This document shows, in pieces, positions 6,895 to 16,063 of a DNA stretch of 19,991 nt. The position numbers and the translations under genes are program-made. Source of the stretch: GCA-002727735 sp036159515 (GTDB taxonomy: Bacteria > Bacteroidota > Bacteroidia > Flavobacteriales_D > Parvicellaceae). The notes under the pieces were generated by a model, which did no database searches, was not told where the DNA came from, and saw only the letters and a list, made by a program, of their open reading frames with translations. The stretch is from NCBI GenBank assembly GCA_036159515.1, contig JAYYEV010000018.1:1-19991 (forward strand), given 5' to 3'. Every line of letters starts with the position of its first letter. Position 1 is the stretch's first letter.

Positions 6895-8283
6895 ATGATT
6901 CTTAAGTTGGCTAAAAATAAAAGCTCTCTTTTTGCGATTGGGTTTATATTCTTATCTACATTATTAATAAACTTTAGCCATCACAGGTGGCAACAGGAAG
7001 ATAAAATTATAGAATGGGACATCAAGTCCTATTATGCTTACCTACCAGCTACCTTTATTTATCAAGATTTATCATTAGATTTTATTCATGACGAATCTGG
7101 AAAATTTAAGGACTTAATCTGGCCCATTGAAACTCCCCTAAAGAAAAAAGCCATCATTACTACCATGGGCATGTCCATCTTATATGCACCTTTTTTTGGT
7201 TTGGCTCACGTATATGCTAGTTTAAGTGATTATGAAGCGGATGGTTATTCTATGCCTTATCGGTTCGCATTGGTTTTTAGTGCTTTATTTTATGTCTTAA
7301 TAGGGTTACTCTTTTTAAGAAAAACCTTAAAACACTTTTTTAATGAAGGGGTAACTTCTCTTGCATTATTAGCAGTTGGTTTAGGAACCAATTTGTTCTA
7401 TTATACTACCTATGAAGCTGCTATGCCACATGCATTTAATTTTTCACTTATTTCTGTATTTGTGTATTATACCCTTCTCTTTTATCAAAACCCGAGTTAT
7501 GGGAAAATAGGCCTTCTGGGGTTCTTAGCTGGGCTAATAACACTTATTCGACCAACTAATATTTTAGTACTTCTATTCTTTTTTCTTTGGAATGTATTTT
7601 CCCTTTCTTCTTTCAAGTCAAGAGTAACATGGTTTCTGCACCAGTATAAAATGGTTTTAATCATGGCAATTGCTTTTATTTTAGTATGGATACCTCAATT
7701 TACTTATTGGTACTGGGTTTCAGGAAAAATATTTTACTTCACATACGGAGAGGCTGGAGGCAAATTTTTCTTTCTTAATCCACAAATAAAAAACATACTC
7801 ATCAGCTATAAAAAAGGTTGGTTTATTTATACTCCCATTATGTTTGTAGCCTTTATTGGTATATTTAGTTTACCTAAAATCAAAGAAGGGCTATTTGCTC
7901 CTGTTTTAATTTTCATCATCCTTAATATATACATTCTTTCTTCATGGTGGTGTTGGTGGTTTGGTGGTTCCTTTGGGCTTAGAGCATTTATTGATTGTTA
8001 TGCGATAATGGCTATTCCACTTGGAGCTTTTTTACACTACGCATTCTCAAATAAATGGCTAAAATACACCTTACCCACCACTGTAATTTTACTGATTGGT
8101 TTTAATAATTTTCAAATTCAACAGTACAAAAACAGTGCAATACATTATTGGTGGATGAATGAAGAAGCGTACTGGGAAACTTTCCTTAAGTTAAGACCTA
8201 CAGCACGTTATTGGGAAGTGATTACCCTGCCAGATTATGATAAAGCTAGAGAAGGAGTATATGTTGAAATAAAACCTGAATAA
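6895..8283 (+). CDS. polytopic membrane protein, possible GT-C-type glycosyltransferase
   Basis: A 462-aa protein with about ten predicted transmembrane segments. I prefer ATG 6895 to the TTG at 6886, because the TTG start overlaps the upstream stop and adds only three residues. After the first membrane segment there is an acidic, aromatic loop 'IEWDIKSYYAYLPA' (about 40-53). GT-C enzymes (protein mannosyltransferase/ArnT type) often carry their catalytic acid in the first outer loop, so this placement is suggestive. 'LIRPTNILVL' and an aromatic 'SSWWCWWFGGSFGLRA' also occur. I cannot name a family with certainty. It is the last gene of the 4960-8283 run and converges on fadH with 2 bp between them. 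Confidence 0.6.
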   Translation: MILKLAKNKSSLFAIGFIFLSTLLINFSHHRWQQEDKIIEWDIKSYYAYLPATFIYQDLSLDFIHDESGKFKDLIWPIETPLKKKAIITTMGMSILYAPFFGLAHVYASLSDYEADGYSMPYRFALVFSALFYVLIGLLFLRKTLKHFFNEGVTSLALLAVGLGTNLFYYTTYEAAMPHAFNFSLISVFVYYTLLFYQNPSYGKIGLLGFLAGLITLIRPTNILVLLFFFLWNVFSLSSFKSRVTWFLHQYKMVLIMAIAFILVWIPQFTYWYWVSGKIFYFTYGEAGGKFFFLNPQIKNILISYKKGWFIYTPIMFVAFIGIFSLPKIKEGLFAPVLIFIILNIYILSSWWCWWFGGSFGLRAFIDCYAIMAIPLGAFLHYAFSNKWLKYTLPTTVILLIGFNNFQIQQYKNSAIHYWWMNEEAYWETFLKLRPTARYWEVITLPDYDKAREGVYVEIKPE

Positions 8284-8285
8284 AG

Positions 8286-10310
8286 TTAAATTACGGCAGC
8301 CAATCTTACGGCTTGATTTATGGCTTCTTTCGCATCCAATTCTGCCGCCTTGTATGCTCCTCCAATTAATTGAACATTTGGATTTGCTAATTTAATTTCC
8401 TCATAAAGATCCATATTACTCACCTGTCCAGCACAAATTACAACATGATCAACATCTAGCACATTTGATTTGTCCTTTTTAGTGTAATGAAGGCCTTTAT
8501 CATCAATTTTATTATACTCTACCCCATTTATCATTTTAACGTTTTTATTTCGTAAAGTAAACCGATGAACCCAACCTGTCGTTTTTCCTAATCCAGCCCC
8601 CACTTTACTACTTTTACGTTGTAATAAATAAACTTCCCTTGGATTTTTTGGTTTTTCTGCTCTAATTCCCTCAATTCCTCCTCTTGCATCTAGTTCCATA
8701 TCAACACCCCATTCTTTCATAAATGCTGAAGTATCCAATGAAGTTGATTTACCCTCATGCGTAATGTATTCAGCTACATCAAAACCAATCCCTCCAGCAC
8801 CCATTAATGCTACTTTTTTTCCTAATTTAACCTTGTCTTTAAGTACATCAACGTAACTGACTACTTTTGAATGATTTATACCTTTTAAATTGGGTGTTCT
8901 TGGATGAATTCCACTAGCAAGTATTACATGATCAAAATCAGTGGAATTTGAGGGCTCAAATAAAGTGTTCAATTGCAATTTAACGCCATATTTTTTTATC
9001 ATAACTTCATAATACCGAAGAGTTTCATGGAACTCTTCTTTCCCTGGTATTTTTTTGGCCATGTTAAATTGACCACCAATTTCATTTGATTTTTCAAACA
9101 AGGTAACCTGATGACCTCTTTCTGCGGCGGTAGTAGCATAAGCCAACCCTGCAGGTCCAGCACCAACCACAGCAATTTTCTTGGGACTTTCAGACTTACT
9201 AATTTGAACTTCTGTTTCGTGACAGGCTAATGGATTAACCAAACAACTTGCTACTCTATAATTAAAAGCGTGGTCTAAGCAAGCCTGATTACATCCTATA
9301 CAAGTGATAATTTCCTCCGGTTTGCCCTTCTTAGCTTTATTTACAAAATGAGGATCAGCCAATAATGGTCTTGCCATCGAAACCATGTCAGCATGCCCTT
9401 CTGCTAGTATTTTCTCTCCAATTTCTGGCGTATTAATCCGGTTTGTGGTAACTAGAGGAATATTGACCTCACCCATCATTCTCTTGGTCACCCAACTGAA
9501 TGCTCCCCTAGGCACCATAGTTGCAATAGTTGGTATTCTGGCTTCATGCCAACCTATTCCAGTGTTGATTATAGTTACCCCTACCTTTTCTAGTTCCTTA
9601 GCCAATTGAACTATCTCATCCCATGTGCTCCCTCCCTCAACTAAATCAAGCATGGACAAGCGAAAAATAAGAATGAAATCTTTACCTACCTTATCTCTAA
9701 TTCTCTTCACAATTTCAAGAGGAAACTTTATTCTATTTTCATAGACTCCACCCCATCCGTCGGTTCTTCTATTGGTACGTTTCGCAATAAATTGATTAAT
9801 TAAATACCCTTCTGAACCCATTATTTCAATTCCATCATAACCTGCATACTGAGCTAAAGCAGCGCACCTAACATAATCATTGATGGTTTTTTGAATACCA
9901 CGTTCACTCAATGCTTTGGGCTTGAACTTGGAAATGGGTGATTTAATGCTGCTTGGTGAAACCGCTAATGGATGATACCCATAACGTCCACTATGAAGAA
10001 TTTGTAAACAAATTTTACCGTCATGCTTATGAACGGCTTCTGTGATTTGGCGGTGTTTTCTTGCAACTCGTTTAGTAGTTAATTTACTTGAAAATGGAGC
10101 TACCCAACCCTGTCTATTAGGAGCTATTCCTCCTGTAACAATGAGTCCCACACCTCCTTTAGCACGCTCTTCAAAGTAAGCAGCCATTCGTTGATATCCG
10201 TTCTTCACCTCCTCTAATCCTGTATGCATAGAACCCATTAACACGCGATTTTTCAAAGTAGTAAAACCTAAATCCAGTGGGGACAATAAATGTGGGTAGT
10301 GATTTTGCAT
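8286..10310 (-). CDS. fadH: NADPH-dependent 2,4-dienoyl-CoA reductase
   Basis: A 674-aa flavoprotein, close to the 672 aa of E. coli FadH. It reduces 2,4-dienoyl-CoA intermediates so that polyunsaturated fatty acids can enter beta-oxidation. Domains in order are an N-terminal FMN TIM barrel (about 1-330) with 'GYLINQF' (Tyr169) and 'GIGWHEARIPTIA' (His255), both matching catalytic positions in the E. coli enzyme; a 4Fe-4S cluster at Cys337, 340, 344 and 356 (C-x2-C-x3-C-x11-C); and an FAD/NADPH module starting at 'VVGAGPAGLAYA' (about 381) with a second Gly-rich motif 'MGAGGIGFDVAEY'. ATG 10310 gives the standard N-terminus (LLSPLDLG). It is transcribed alone, divergent from mnmA across 79 bp. 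Confidence 0.95.
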   Translation of the reverse strand: MQNHYPHLLSPLDLGFTTLKNRVLMGSMHTGLEEVKNGYQRMAAYFEERAKGGVGLIVTGGIAPNRQGWVAPFSSKLTTKRVARKHRQITEAVHKHDGKICLQILHSGRYGYHPLAVSPSSIKSPISKFKPKALSERGIQKTINDYVRCAALAQYAGYDGIEIMGSEGYLINQFIAKRTNRRTDGWGGVYENRIKFPLEIVKRIRDKVGKDFILIFRLSMLDLVEGGSTWDEIVQLAKELEKVGVTIINTGIGWHEARIPTIATMVPRGAFSWVTKRMMGEVNIPLVTTNRINTPEIGEKILAEGHADMVSMARPLLADPHFVNKAKKGKPEEIITCIGCNQACLDHAFNYRVASCLVNPLACHETEVQISKSESPKKIAVVGAGPAGLAYATTAAERGHQVTLFEKSNEIGGQFNMAKKIPGKEEFHETLRYYEVMIKKYGVKLQLNTLFEPSNSTDFDHVILASGIHPRTPNLKGINHSKVVSYVDVLKDKVKLGKKVALMGAGGIGFDVAEYITHEGKSTSLDTSAFMKEWGVDMELDARGGIEGIRAEKPKNPREVYLLQRKSSKVGAGLGKTTGWVHRFTLRNKNVKMINGVEYNKIDDKGLHYTKKDKSNVLDVDHVVICAGQVSNMDLYEEIKLANPNVQLIGGAYKAAELDAKEAINQAVRLAAVI

Positions 10311-10389
10311 GCTAATTCTAAAACTTAAATATATGTTTTAAAAAGATATTTTAATATTTAGTGTTGTTAATTTTAGGTAATTTTGAAAA

Positions 10390-11550
10390 ATGGCTACAGT
10401 TGTTGTTGGTTTATCTGGTGGAGTAGATTCCAGTGTTGCTGCACATGTACTAAAAGAGCAAGGACATCATGTGATAGGGTTATTCATGCGTAATTGGAAT
10501 GATGAATCAGTAATCATAGACAATGAATGCCCATGGATTGAAGACAGTAATGATGCCCTTCAAGTTGCAGAAATCTTAGGCATACCTTTTCAAGTGTTAG
10601 ACTTCAGTAAAGAATACAAAGAACGTATTGTAGACTATATGTTTAAGGAATATAGTAATGGACGTACTCCAAATCCAGATGTACTTTGTAATCGAGAAGT
10701 AAAATTTGATTTATTTCTTAAAAAAGCACTTGAATTAGGTGCTGATTATGTAGCTACGGGACACTATTGCCGCAAAGAAACCCTAACAGAAAATGGTAAA
10801 GAAATTCACAGGCTACTGGCTGGAAAAGACGGCACTAAAGATCAAAGCTATTTTTTATGCCAAATTAATCAAAAACAGCTTTCTAAAGCGCTTTTCCCTA
10901 TTGGAGGACTCAAAAAAACAGAAGTTCGAGCCTTAGCTAAAAAAATTGGACTAAATACAGCCGAGAAAAAAGATTCTCAAGGACTTTGCTTTATTGGAAA
11001 GGTGAAACTACCTGTTTTTTTACAGCAACAACTGATACCAAGGTCTGGGAAAGTCATTGAAATAGACAGAAACCACAACACATTCAATTCACAGAATCAA
11101 AAAAACTCGCACCAAGAGTACGCATTAGCACCTCAAATGGGCAAGGTTATTGGTGAACACCAAGGAGCTCATTACTACACCATTGGTCAACGAAAAGGGC
11201 TAAATATTGGTGGCACTCCTCTACCCTTATTTATCATAGGAACAGACACGACAGAAAACATAATTTACGTAGGACAAGGTGAAGATCATCCAGGATTGTT
11301 TAGAAATGGATTAACTGTAAAAAATGATGATATTCATTGGCTTAGAACAGATCTAGAATTAGAAGCTGGTGAAGAAAAAGATTTCTTATGCCGTATACGC
11401 TACCGACAATCCTTAACTGAAGCAAAACTTATTCAAAAAAACAACGAGTTACTGATTTCTTTTCCAAATGCCCAACGTGGCATTACCTCAGGTCAATTTG
11501 TGGCTTGGTATAAAAATGATGAACTAATTGGGTCTGGAGTCATAAATTAA
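10390..11550 (+). CDS. mnmA: tRNA-specific 2-thiouridylase MnmA
   Basis: A 386-aa enzyme that makes the 2-thio group of s2U34 in tRNA-Lys, -Glu and -Gln. The ATP PP-loop 'GLSGGVDSSVAA' is at residues 7-18, catalytic Cys100 lies in 'NPDVLCNREVKFD' and the partner Cys200 in 'DSQGLCFIGKVKL', equivalent to Cys102 and Cys199 in E. coli. 'TGHYCRK', 'DQSYFLCQ' and 'YYTIGQRKGLNIGG' are further signatures. A polar stretch of about 20 residues rich in Asn, Gln and His (about 225-245) is inserted before the central 'G..HYYTIGQ' block compared with the E. coli protein. The regulator-like gene follows after 36 bp on the same strand. Confidence 0.96.
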   Translation: MATVVVGLSGGVDSSVAAHVLKEQGHHVIGLFMRNWNDESVIIDNECPWIEDSNDALQVAEILGIPFQVLDFSKEYKERIVDYMFKEYSNGRTPNPDVLCNREVKFDLFLKKALELGADYVATGHYCRKETLTENGKEIHRLLAGKDGTKDQSYFLCQINQKQLSKALFPIGGLKKTEVRALAKKIGLNTAEKKDSQGLCFIGKVKLPVFLQQQLIPRSGKVIEIDRNHNTFNSQNQKNSHQEYALAPQMGKVIGEHQGAHYYTIGQRKGLNIGGTPLPLFIIGTDTTENIIYVGQGEDHPGLFRNGLTVKNDDIHWLRTDLELEAGEEKDFLCRIRYRQSLTEAKLIQKNNELLISFPNAQRGITSGQFVAWYKNDELIGSGVIN

Positions 11551-11586
11551 TTAACTTAGTGTTTAATGTACACTATTATATGATTC

Positions 11587-12252
11587 ATGAAAGAATATCT
11601 TAACATCGGTGTTTCCGTAAGTATTTGTATCTTTTGTTATGACGAAGAACAAAAAAAAGTCCTCGTAATCGAAAAAGAAAATGATCCTTACAAAGGCGGT
11701 AAAACATTACCCCACCAAATGCTAAAACCTAATCAATCACTAGAAGAAGTCTGTAGTGAAATTCTAGAATATAACATTGGTAACAAAGATGTGTATGTAG
11801 AACAACTAAATGCATTTGGCAAAGTTTATCGCCATCCTTCAGGGAGAATAATTGACATCTCATTTTATGGGTTGGTCAACTTAGAAAAAGACAAGATTAA
11901 ACTAAACGATGATAACAACGCAAGATTTGAAAAAATAGATAAATCGTTGGACCTAGTTTTTGATCATGATGACATTATTGATTTTGCTAGCAAAAGAATA
12001 AAAAGAAGAATGAAATATAGACCATTAGGTAAAAACCTATTGCCAGCTCAATTCACTATGAATGAGCTTGAAGGATTGTATTCATGCTTTTTAGGAAAAC
12101 AATTTGACAAACGAAACTTTAGAAGGAGAATACTTGAAATGGACTTTTTAAAGGAAATTAAAAAAGTACAACGTAACACTCGTGGTAGAAAAGCTATTCT
12201 ATATGAATTTGATCCTAAAAAATATAAGAATTACTCTAAAACAGGATTCTAA
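11587..12252 (+). CDS. NrtR-type regulator: degenerate Nudix plus winged helix
   Basis: A 221-aa protein with an N-terminal Nudix-like domain (about 5-140) and a C-terminal winged-helix domain (about 148-215, 'LLPAQFTMNELEGLYSCFLGK' through 'DKRNFRRRILEM'). This is the architecture of NrtR-family transcription factors, which sense an ADP-ribose-like or sugar ligand through a Nudix domain that often lost hydrolysis. The Nudix box here (about 45-65) keeps 'SLEE' but lacks the REUxEE core: it reads 'CSEILEYNIG', so catalysis is unlikely. The target genes are unknown; NAD-related and carbohydrate genes are typical for the family. It could share a transcript with mnmA. It converges on the Asp-box gene with 2 bp between the stops. 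Confidence 0.82.
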   Translation: MKEYLNIGVSVSICIFCYDEEQKKVLVIEKENDPYKGGKTLPHQMLKPNQSLEEVCSEILEYNIGNKDVYVEQLNAFGKVYRHPSGRIIDISFYGLVNLEKDKIKLNDDNNARFEKIDKSLDLVFDHDDIIDFASKRIKRRMKYRPLGKNLLPAQFTMNELEGLYSCFLGKQFDKRNFRRRILEMDFLKEIKKVQRNTRGRKAILYEFDPKKYKNYSKTGF

Positions 12253-12254
12253 TT

Positions 12255-15200
12255 TTATTCTTTATTCCATTTCATTATTAATCCTCTTCCTGGAGTAAAA
12301 GGAACTTCATTTTCCTCTAAATATTTTTCTAACCCATTTATCTCTGCATCTAATTTAGTCATCTGACTTATCACCTTCTCAAACTCAGATGATGCATTTT
12401 CATACAGCATTTTATTTGTTTCAGTGGGCTCTGAACGATTCCTCCACATATTCCAAATGGCAATCCCTACTTTGGATGCTATGGATTCATTTTGTTCCAA
12501 ATCACGCTTGCTTAAGGAAGGATCTCCATACATGGTAATGGAAATATCATCTCGCATCTTATCTAATTGCTTCACTTTTTTAATTAGTTCTACATCCAAA
12601 CCAGGATATGATTTTACAGCCGCTTCAATAAACTGTAAACGCTTTTTATCTTCTCTCATTACCTCTCCAGCTGCATCTATTGCTTTTCTTAATCGATCTA
12701 CCTTTTGTTGAAAAGCCAATAATGCTTCTTTACTTTCAGCTGGTAAGCTAAGTTCTTCAAGCCATTCACATTCAAATGGAGTTTTATCTACCATTAATGT
12801 TGCTAAACCATCAACTACTTTGTGCAATGTGACATGGTAAGTACCTGGAAGCGCTAAAGGACCTGCATTGGCTTCACCATATCTACCAGGTTGAGATGTT
12901 TTTAGTTTTATATTACTTTGAGGAGTCATTCTGAAATCCCACACAATTCGATTTAAACCCAGAGATGGCTTTTCTACCATCTTACGGACTTCGTTGCCTT
13001 TATCATCATAAATTGTAAAAATCAAATAGGGCTTTTCTTGTCTATCTTCATTCCTCAGTTGATTTAGGGTAGGATATTCCACATCTTTATCCTCTTTTAT
13101 TAACTTTTTCTCTGATTTTCTTCTTAAATCTTTACTTGTTTTCAGTGTATCGTTAAAGAAATACGTTATGACCGCTCCTAAAGGAGGGTTTTTAGCAGTA
13201 TAATGAGATTCTCCTTGTGATCCTTTTCCTCTTAATCCTAGTGGTCTTGCATCCATATACATTAACGATTTTTTAATTTCAAATATGCTTGCTTTGGATG
13301 CTAAATTTGAAGATAAACTTCTTAATGAAGAATAATCATCTAGTACATAAAAACTCCTACCAAATGTAGCTAAGACCAAATCATTCTCTCTTTCTTGTAT
13401 TTCAATGTCCTTTACCGCTATAGTTGGTAAACCTGCTTTAATCTGTTTCCATTCTTCACCTCTATCATAAGTAAAGAACACACCAAATTCAGTACCCACA
13501 AAAAGAAGATTGGGATCTACATGATCTTCAGCTAAATCATACACTGTTCCTCTGGCAGGTAAATTAGAGCTAATGGATTTCCAAGATTTACCCTTGTCTT
13601 TACTCACTAACACATAAGGTTTAAAATCACCATTTTTATGATTATTAAAAACGGCATAAACCACGTTTACATCGTGCTTGGATGCAACTAACGCATTTAC
13701 ATAAGTATCTTTGGGTACATTTTTAAACTTATCATACAATTTCCAATCTCCACCCGCATTTTCACTAACGTGAATCAAACCATCATCTGTTCCTACATAT
13801 AATAAATCTTCTTGCAAGGGTGATTCATCTAAAGCCACAATATTGCCATACATGGTAGTAGATTTATTTTTCATCACTGCATCCGCACTCTGAATTCTAC
13901 CCATTACTTTCAGCTGATTACGATCGATTTGCTGAGATAAGTCAGGACTGATGCATGTCCACTCATTTCCTCTGTTTTCACTTCTAAATAATCGATTTGC
14001 CGCAAAATATAATCGTTTGTTATTGTGGGGACTAATAAGCAATGGCGCATCCCAATTCCATCTTAATGCAGGCATACTATCGTGCGCCATGGGTTTAATT
14101 CCTACCCGTTCTCCAGATTTACGATCATAACGAACTAGCCATCCATACTGTGATTGAGCATATACAATATTAGGATCCTTAGGATCGATAGCACTTTCAA
14201 AACCATCGCCCCCATTGGTAATATACCAATCCGAATTCATGATGCCATGATTATTAATTGTCCTAGATGGCCCTCCTAAACTATTGTTATCTTGAGTCCC
14301 TCCATACACATTGTAAAACGGGTAATCATTATCTACTGCTACTTTATAAAACTGAGTAATAGGAAGGTTAGGTTTAAAATGCCAATTACTTGCATGATCC
14401 CAGGTCTCGTAAATACCTCCATCACAGCCCACAATCCAATGATCAGTATCATCCGGATCAATCCAAATACAATGGTTGTCTACATGTTTGCTTTTTTCAC
14501 CTGTTTTTACCACTGTTTTACCACCATCAGCAGTATGATGTAGCCATGTATCCATAAAGAAAACTTTATTTTCATCTAATGGATCGCAAAATACTTCTTG
14601 GTAATAATTACCACTTGTCACATATCGATTTACCTTTTTCCAACTTTCACCCCGATCAGTCGATTTATACAAACCTTGTTTTTCCATCTCTGCTTCAACT
14701 AAAGCGTACAACACATCCGGTTTTGAAGGAGAAATGTCCATCCCAATTCTTCCTTTTATAGAACTGGGTAAACCTCCTCTTAGCTTTTTCCAATTTTCAC
14801 CTCCATCTGTAGATTTATAAATTTGAGATCCTGGTCCACCCCCCACATATGTAAATACATGCCTTCTTCTCTGATGTGTAGTAGCATACATGATATCCGC
14901 ATTTCTTGGATCAAGGTGAATTTCATTTACACCAGTGTGCTCATCTACTTCCAATACCAACTCCCATTCTTTACCTCCATTTGTGGTCTTATACAATCCT
15001 CTTTCCCCACCTTCTTTCCATAATGGACCGTAAGCTGCAGCATAAATTACATTTGAATTTGTGGGATGAACTGCAATCATACCGATGTGTTCAGATTGTT
15101 TTAACCCCATATTTTTCCAACTTTTACCTCCATCTAAACTTCTGTAGATGCCATCTCCATAGGCTACACTTCTTTGGTTGTTATTTTCTCCTGTTCCTAC

Positions 15201-15536
15201 CCATATGGTATGCTCGTTACTAGGATCAATAGTGACACATCCAATACTAAATGAAGATTGCCCATCGAAAATAGGTGTATATGTATTCCCAGAGTTAGTT
15301 GTTTTCCAAACTCCACCAGATGCAACAGCTACATAGTATTCTTTAGGATTACGGCTATTGACTGCAATATCAGCTATTCTGCCTGCAGTTAGAGCAGGAC
15401 CTATTGATCTAAACTTAAGCCCGCTAATATTTACTTTTTCTAGCGCTGACTTCTTTTTTTCTTTTTTACTACTATTTGCTTCTTGAGCATAAAAAGGAAG
15501 ACTAAGTATTAAAGAGATGTATAATAATTTTTTCAT
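12255..15536 (-). CDS. secreted Asp-box (BNR/sortilin-like) beta-propeller protein
   Basis: A 1093-aa protein with an N-terminal signal peptide (MKKLLYISLILSLPFYAQEA). At least eight Asp-box motifs of the S/T-x-D/N-x-G-x-x-W type follow, for example 'SLDGGKSW', 'TTNGGKEW', 'STDGGENW', 'STDRGESW', 'SKDKGKSW' and 'TYDRGEEW', spread over about residues 80-740. This forms one or two Vps10/sortilin-type propellers. A beta-rich domain (about 850-935, 'VWDFRMTPQ...LALPGTYHV') and a helical C-terminal tail end the protein. Databases often label such proteins 'glycosyl hydrolase', but no catalytic residues can be assigned here. There is no obvious C-terminal type IX sorting domain, so a periplasmic location is more likely than the cell surface. 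It lies 9 bp after the thioesterase gene and probably shares its transcript. Confidence 0.85.
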   Translation of the reverse strand: MKKLLYISLILSLPFYAQEANSSKKEKKKSALEKVNISGLKFRSIGPALTAGRIADIAVNSRNPKEYYVAVASGGVWKTTNSGNTYTPIFDGQSSFSIGCVTIDPSNEHTIWVGTGENNNQRSVAYGDGIYRSLDGGKSWKNMGLKQSEHIGMIAVHPTNSNVIYAAAYGPLWKEGGERGLYKTTNGGKEWELVLEVDEHTGVNEIHLDPRNADIMYATTHQRRRHVFTYVGGGPGSQIYKSTDGGENWKKLRGGLPSSIKGRIGMDISPSKPDVLYALVEAEMEKQGLYKSTDRGESWKKVNRYVTSGNYYQEVFCDPLDENKVFFMDTWLHHTADGGKTVVKTGEKSKHVDNHCIWIDPDDTDHWIVGCDGGIYETWDHASNWHFKPNLPITQFYKVAVDNDYPFYNVYGGTQDNNSLGGPSRTINNHGIMNSDWYITNGGDGFESAIDPKDPNIVYAQSQYGWLVRYDRKSGERVGIKPMAHDSMPALRWNWDAPLLISPHNNKRLYFAANRLFRSENRGNEWTCISPDLSQQIDRNQLKVMGRIQSADAVMKNKSTTMYGNIVALDESPLQEDLLYVGTDDGLIHVSENAGGDWKLYDKFKNVPKDTYVNALVASKHDVNVVYAVFNNHKNGDFKPYVLVSKDKGKSWKSISSNLPARGTVYDLAEDHVDPNLLFVGTEFGVFFTYDRGEEWKQIKAGLPTIAVKDIEIQERENDLVLATFGRSFYVLDDYSSLRSLSSNLASKASIFEIKKSLMYMDARPLGLRGKGSQGESHYTAKNPPLGAVITYFFNDTLKTSKDLRRKSEKKLIKEDKDVEYPTLNQLRNEDRQEKPYLIFTIYDDKGNEVRKMVEKPSLGLNRIVWDFRMTPQSNIKLKTSQPGRYGEANAGPLALPGTYHVTLHKVVDGLATLMVDKTPFECEWLEELSLPAESKEALLAFQQKVDRLRKAIDAAGEVMREDKKRLQFIEAAVKSYPGLDVELIKKVKQLDKMRDDISITMYGDPSLSKRDLEQNESIASKVGIAIWNMWRNRSEPTETNKMLYENASSEFEKVISQMTKLDAEINGLEKYLEENEVPFTPGRGLIMKWNKE

Positions 15537-15545
15537 GGTCTTAAA

Positions 15546-15980
15546 TTATAAAAATTTCATATCACTCTTGGCATATGGATAAGCATTTAATGTAGCTATA
15601 CCTTTAGCTAATAATTCTTGTTTATGGTTAAAAATTTGTCCTTCTACCGTGTAAAGTCTTTTACCATGATGTAATACCATTCCTACACCCTTCAATTTAT
15701 CATGAAGGTAGGCAGGTTTAAGGTAATTAATTTTAAATTCTACCGTAGAAACTAATTTATGATCAGACATGGACTTAGTTAGTGCAGCTGTACCTACAAT
15801 TTGATCAAAAACAGCCGCTAAAAAACCACCGTGAGCAGATTGATAAGTTGCCAAGTGATTTTGACTTACTTCCACAAAATAGTTTACCTCTCCCGGTTTA
15901 ACAACCTCTAATTTGAGCCCCAAAAACTTTCCAAAATGATTGGTTTGGGCATATTTTTTAAGTATTTCTACATCATCCAT
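15546..15980 (-). CDS. hotdog-fold thioesterase (PaaI-like)
   Basis: A single hotdog domain of 144 aa when started at ATG 15980 (MDDVEILKKYAQ); the upstream TTG at 16013 would add 11 unsupported residues. The signature 'SAHGGFLAAVFDQIVG' (49-64) holds the HGG motif and an acidic residue (Asp59) in the position used by PaaI-type acyl-CoA thioesterases. 'FKINYLKPA' is the usual central strand. The substrate is unknown; phenylacetyl-CoA or other acyl-CoAs are possible. It is first in a two-gene minus-strand unit with the Asp-box protein and divergent from thrS. Confidence 0.85.
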   Translation of the reverse strand: MDDVEILKKYAQTNHFGKFLGLKLEVVKPGEVNYFVEVSQNHLATYQSAHGGFLAAVFDQIVGTAALTKSMSDHKLVSTVEFKINYLKPAYLHDKLKGVGMVLHHGKRLYTVEGQIFNHKQELLAKGIATLNAYPYAKSDMKFL

Positions 15981-16016
15981 ATCACAAAGTAAAAGAATAA
16001 TTTTTCTTTGCAATTC

Positions 16017-16043
16017 TTGAAGAAGATCAATTGATTATATTTG
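16017..16043 (+). promoter_or_regulatory. putative promoter of the thrS-infC-rpmI-rplT operon
   Basis: TTG (16017-16019) and a perfect TATATTTG (16036-16043) are separated by 16 nt, close to the Bacteroidota -33/-7 arrangement. The -7 box ends 20 nt before the thrS ATG, leaving a short leader. Confidence 0.5.
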
Positions 16044-16063
16044 CGCTCTGAAATAAGAAAAAC

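Noticed and set aside
10378..10385. TAATTTTG as an mnmA promoter giving a leaderless mRNA
   Set aside because: It matches TAnnTTTG but ends only 4 nt before the ATG and lacks a TTG at the right distance; in such AT-rich DNA this can arise by chance.
14292..15223. Open frames on the strand opposite the Asp-box gene (and a similar one opposite the lyase-like gene at 2700-2972)
   Set aside because: They have no recognisable domains, poor composition and lie fully antisense to a well-supported gene.
15980..16013. Thioesterase starting at the TTG at 16013
   Set aside because: The added residues (QRKIILLLCD) are not family-like, and ATG 15980 gives the normal length.
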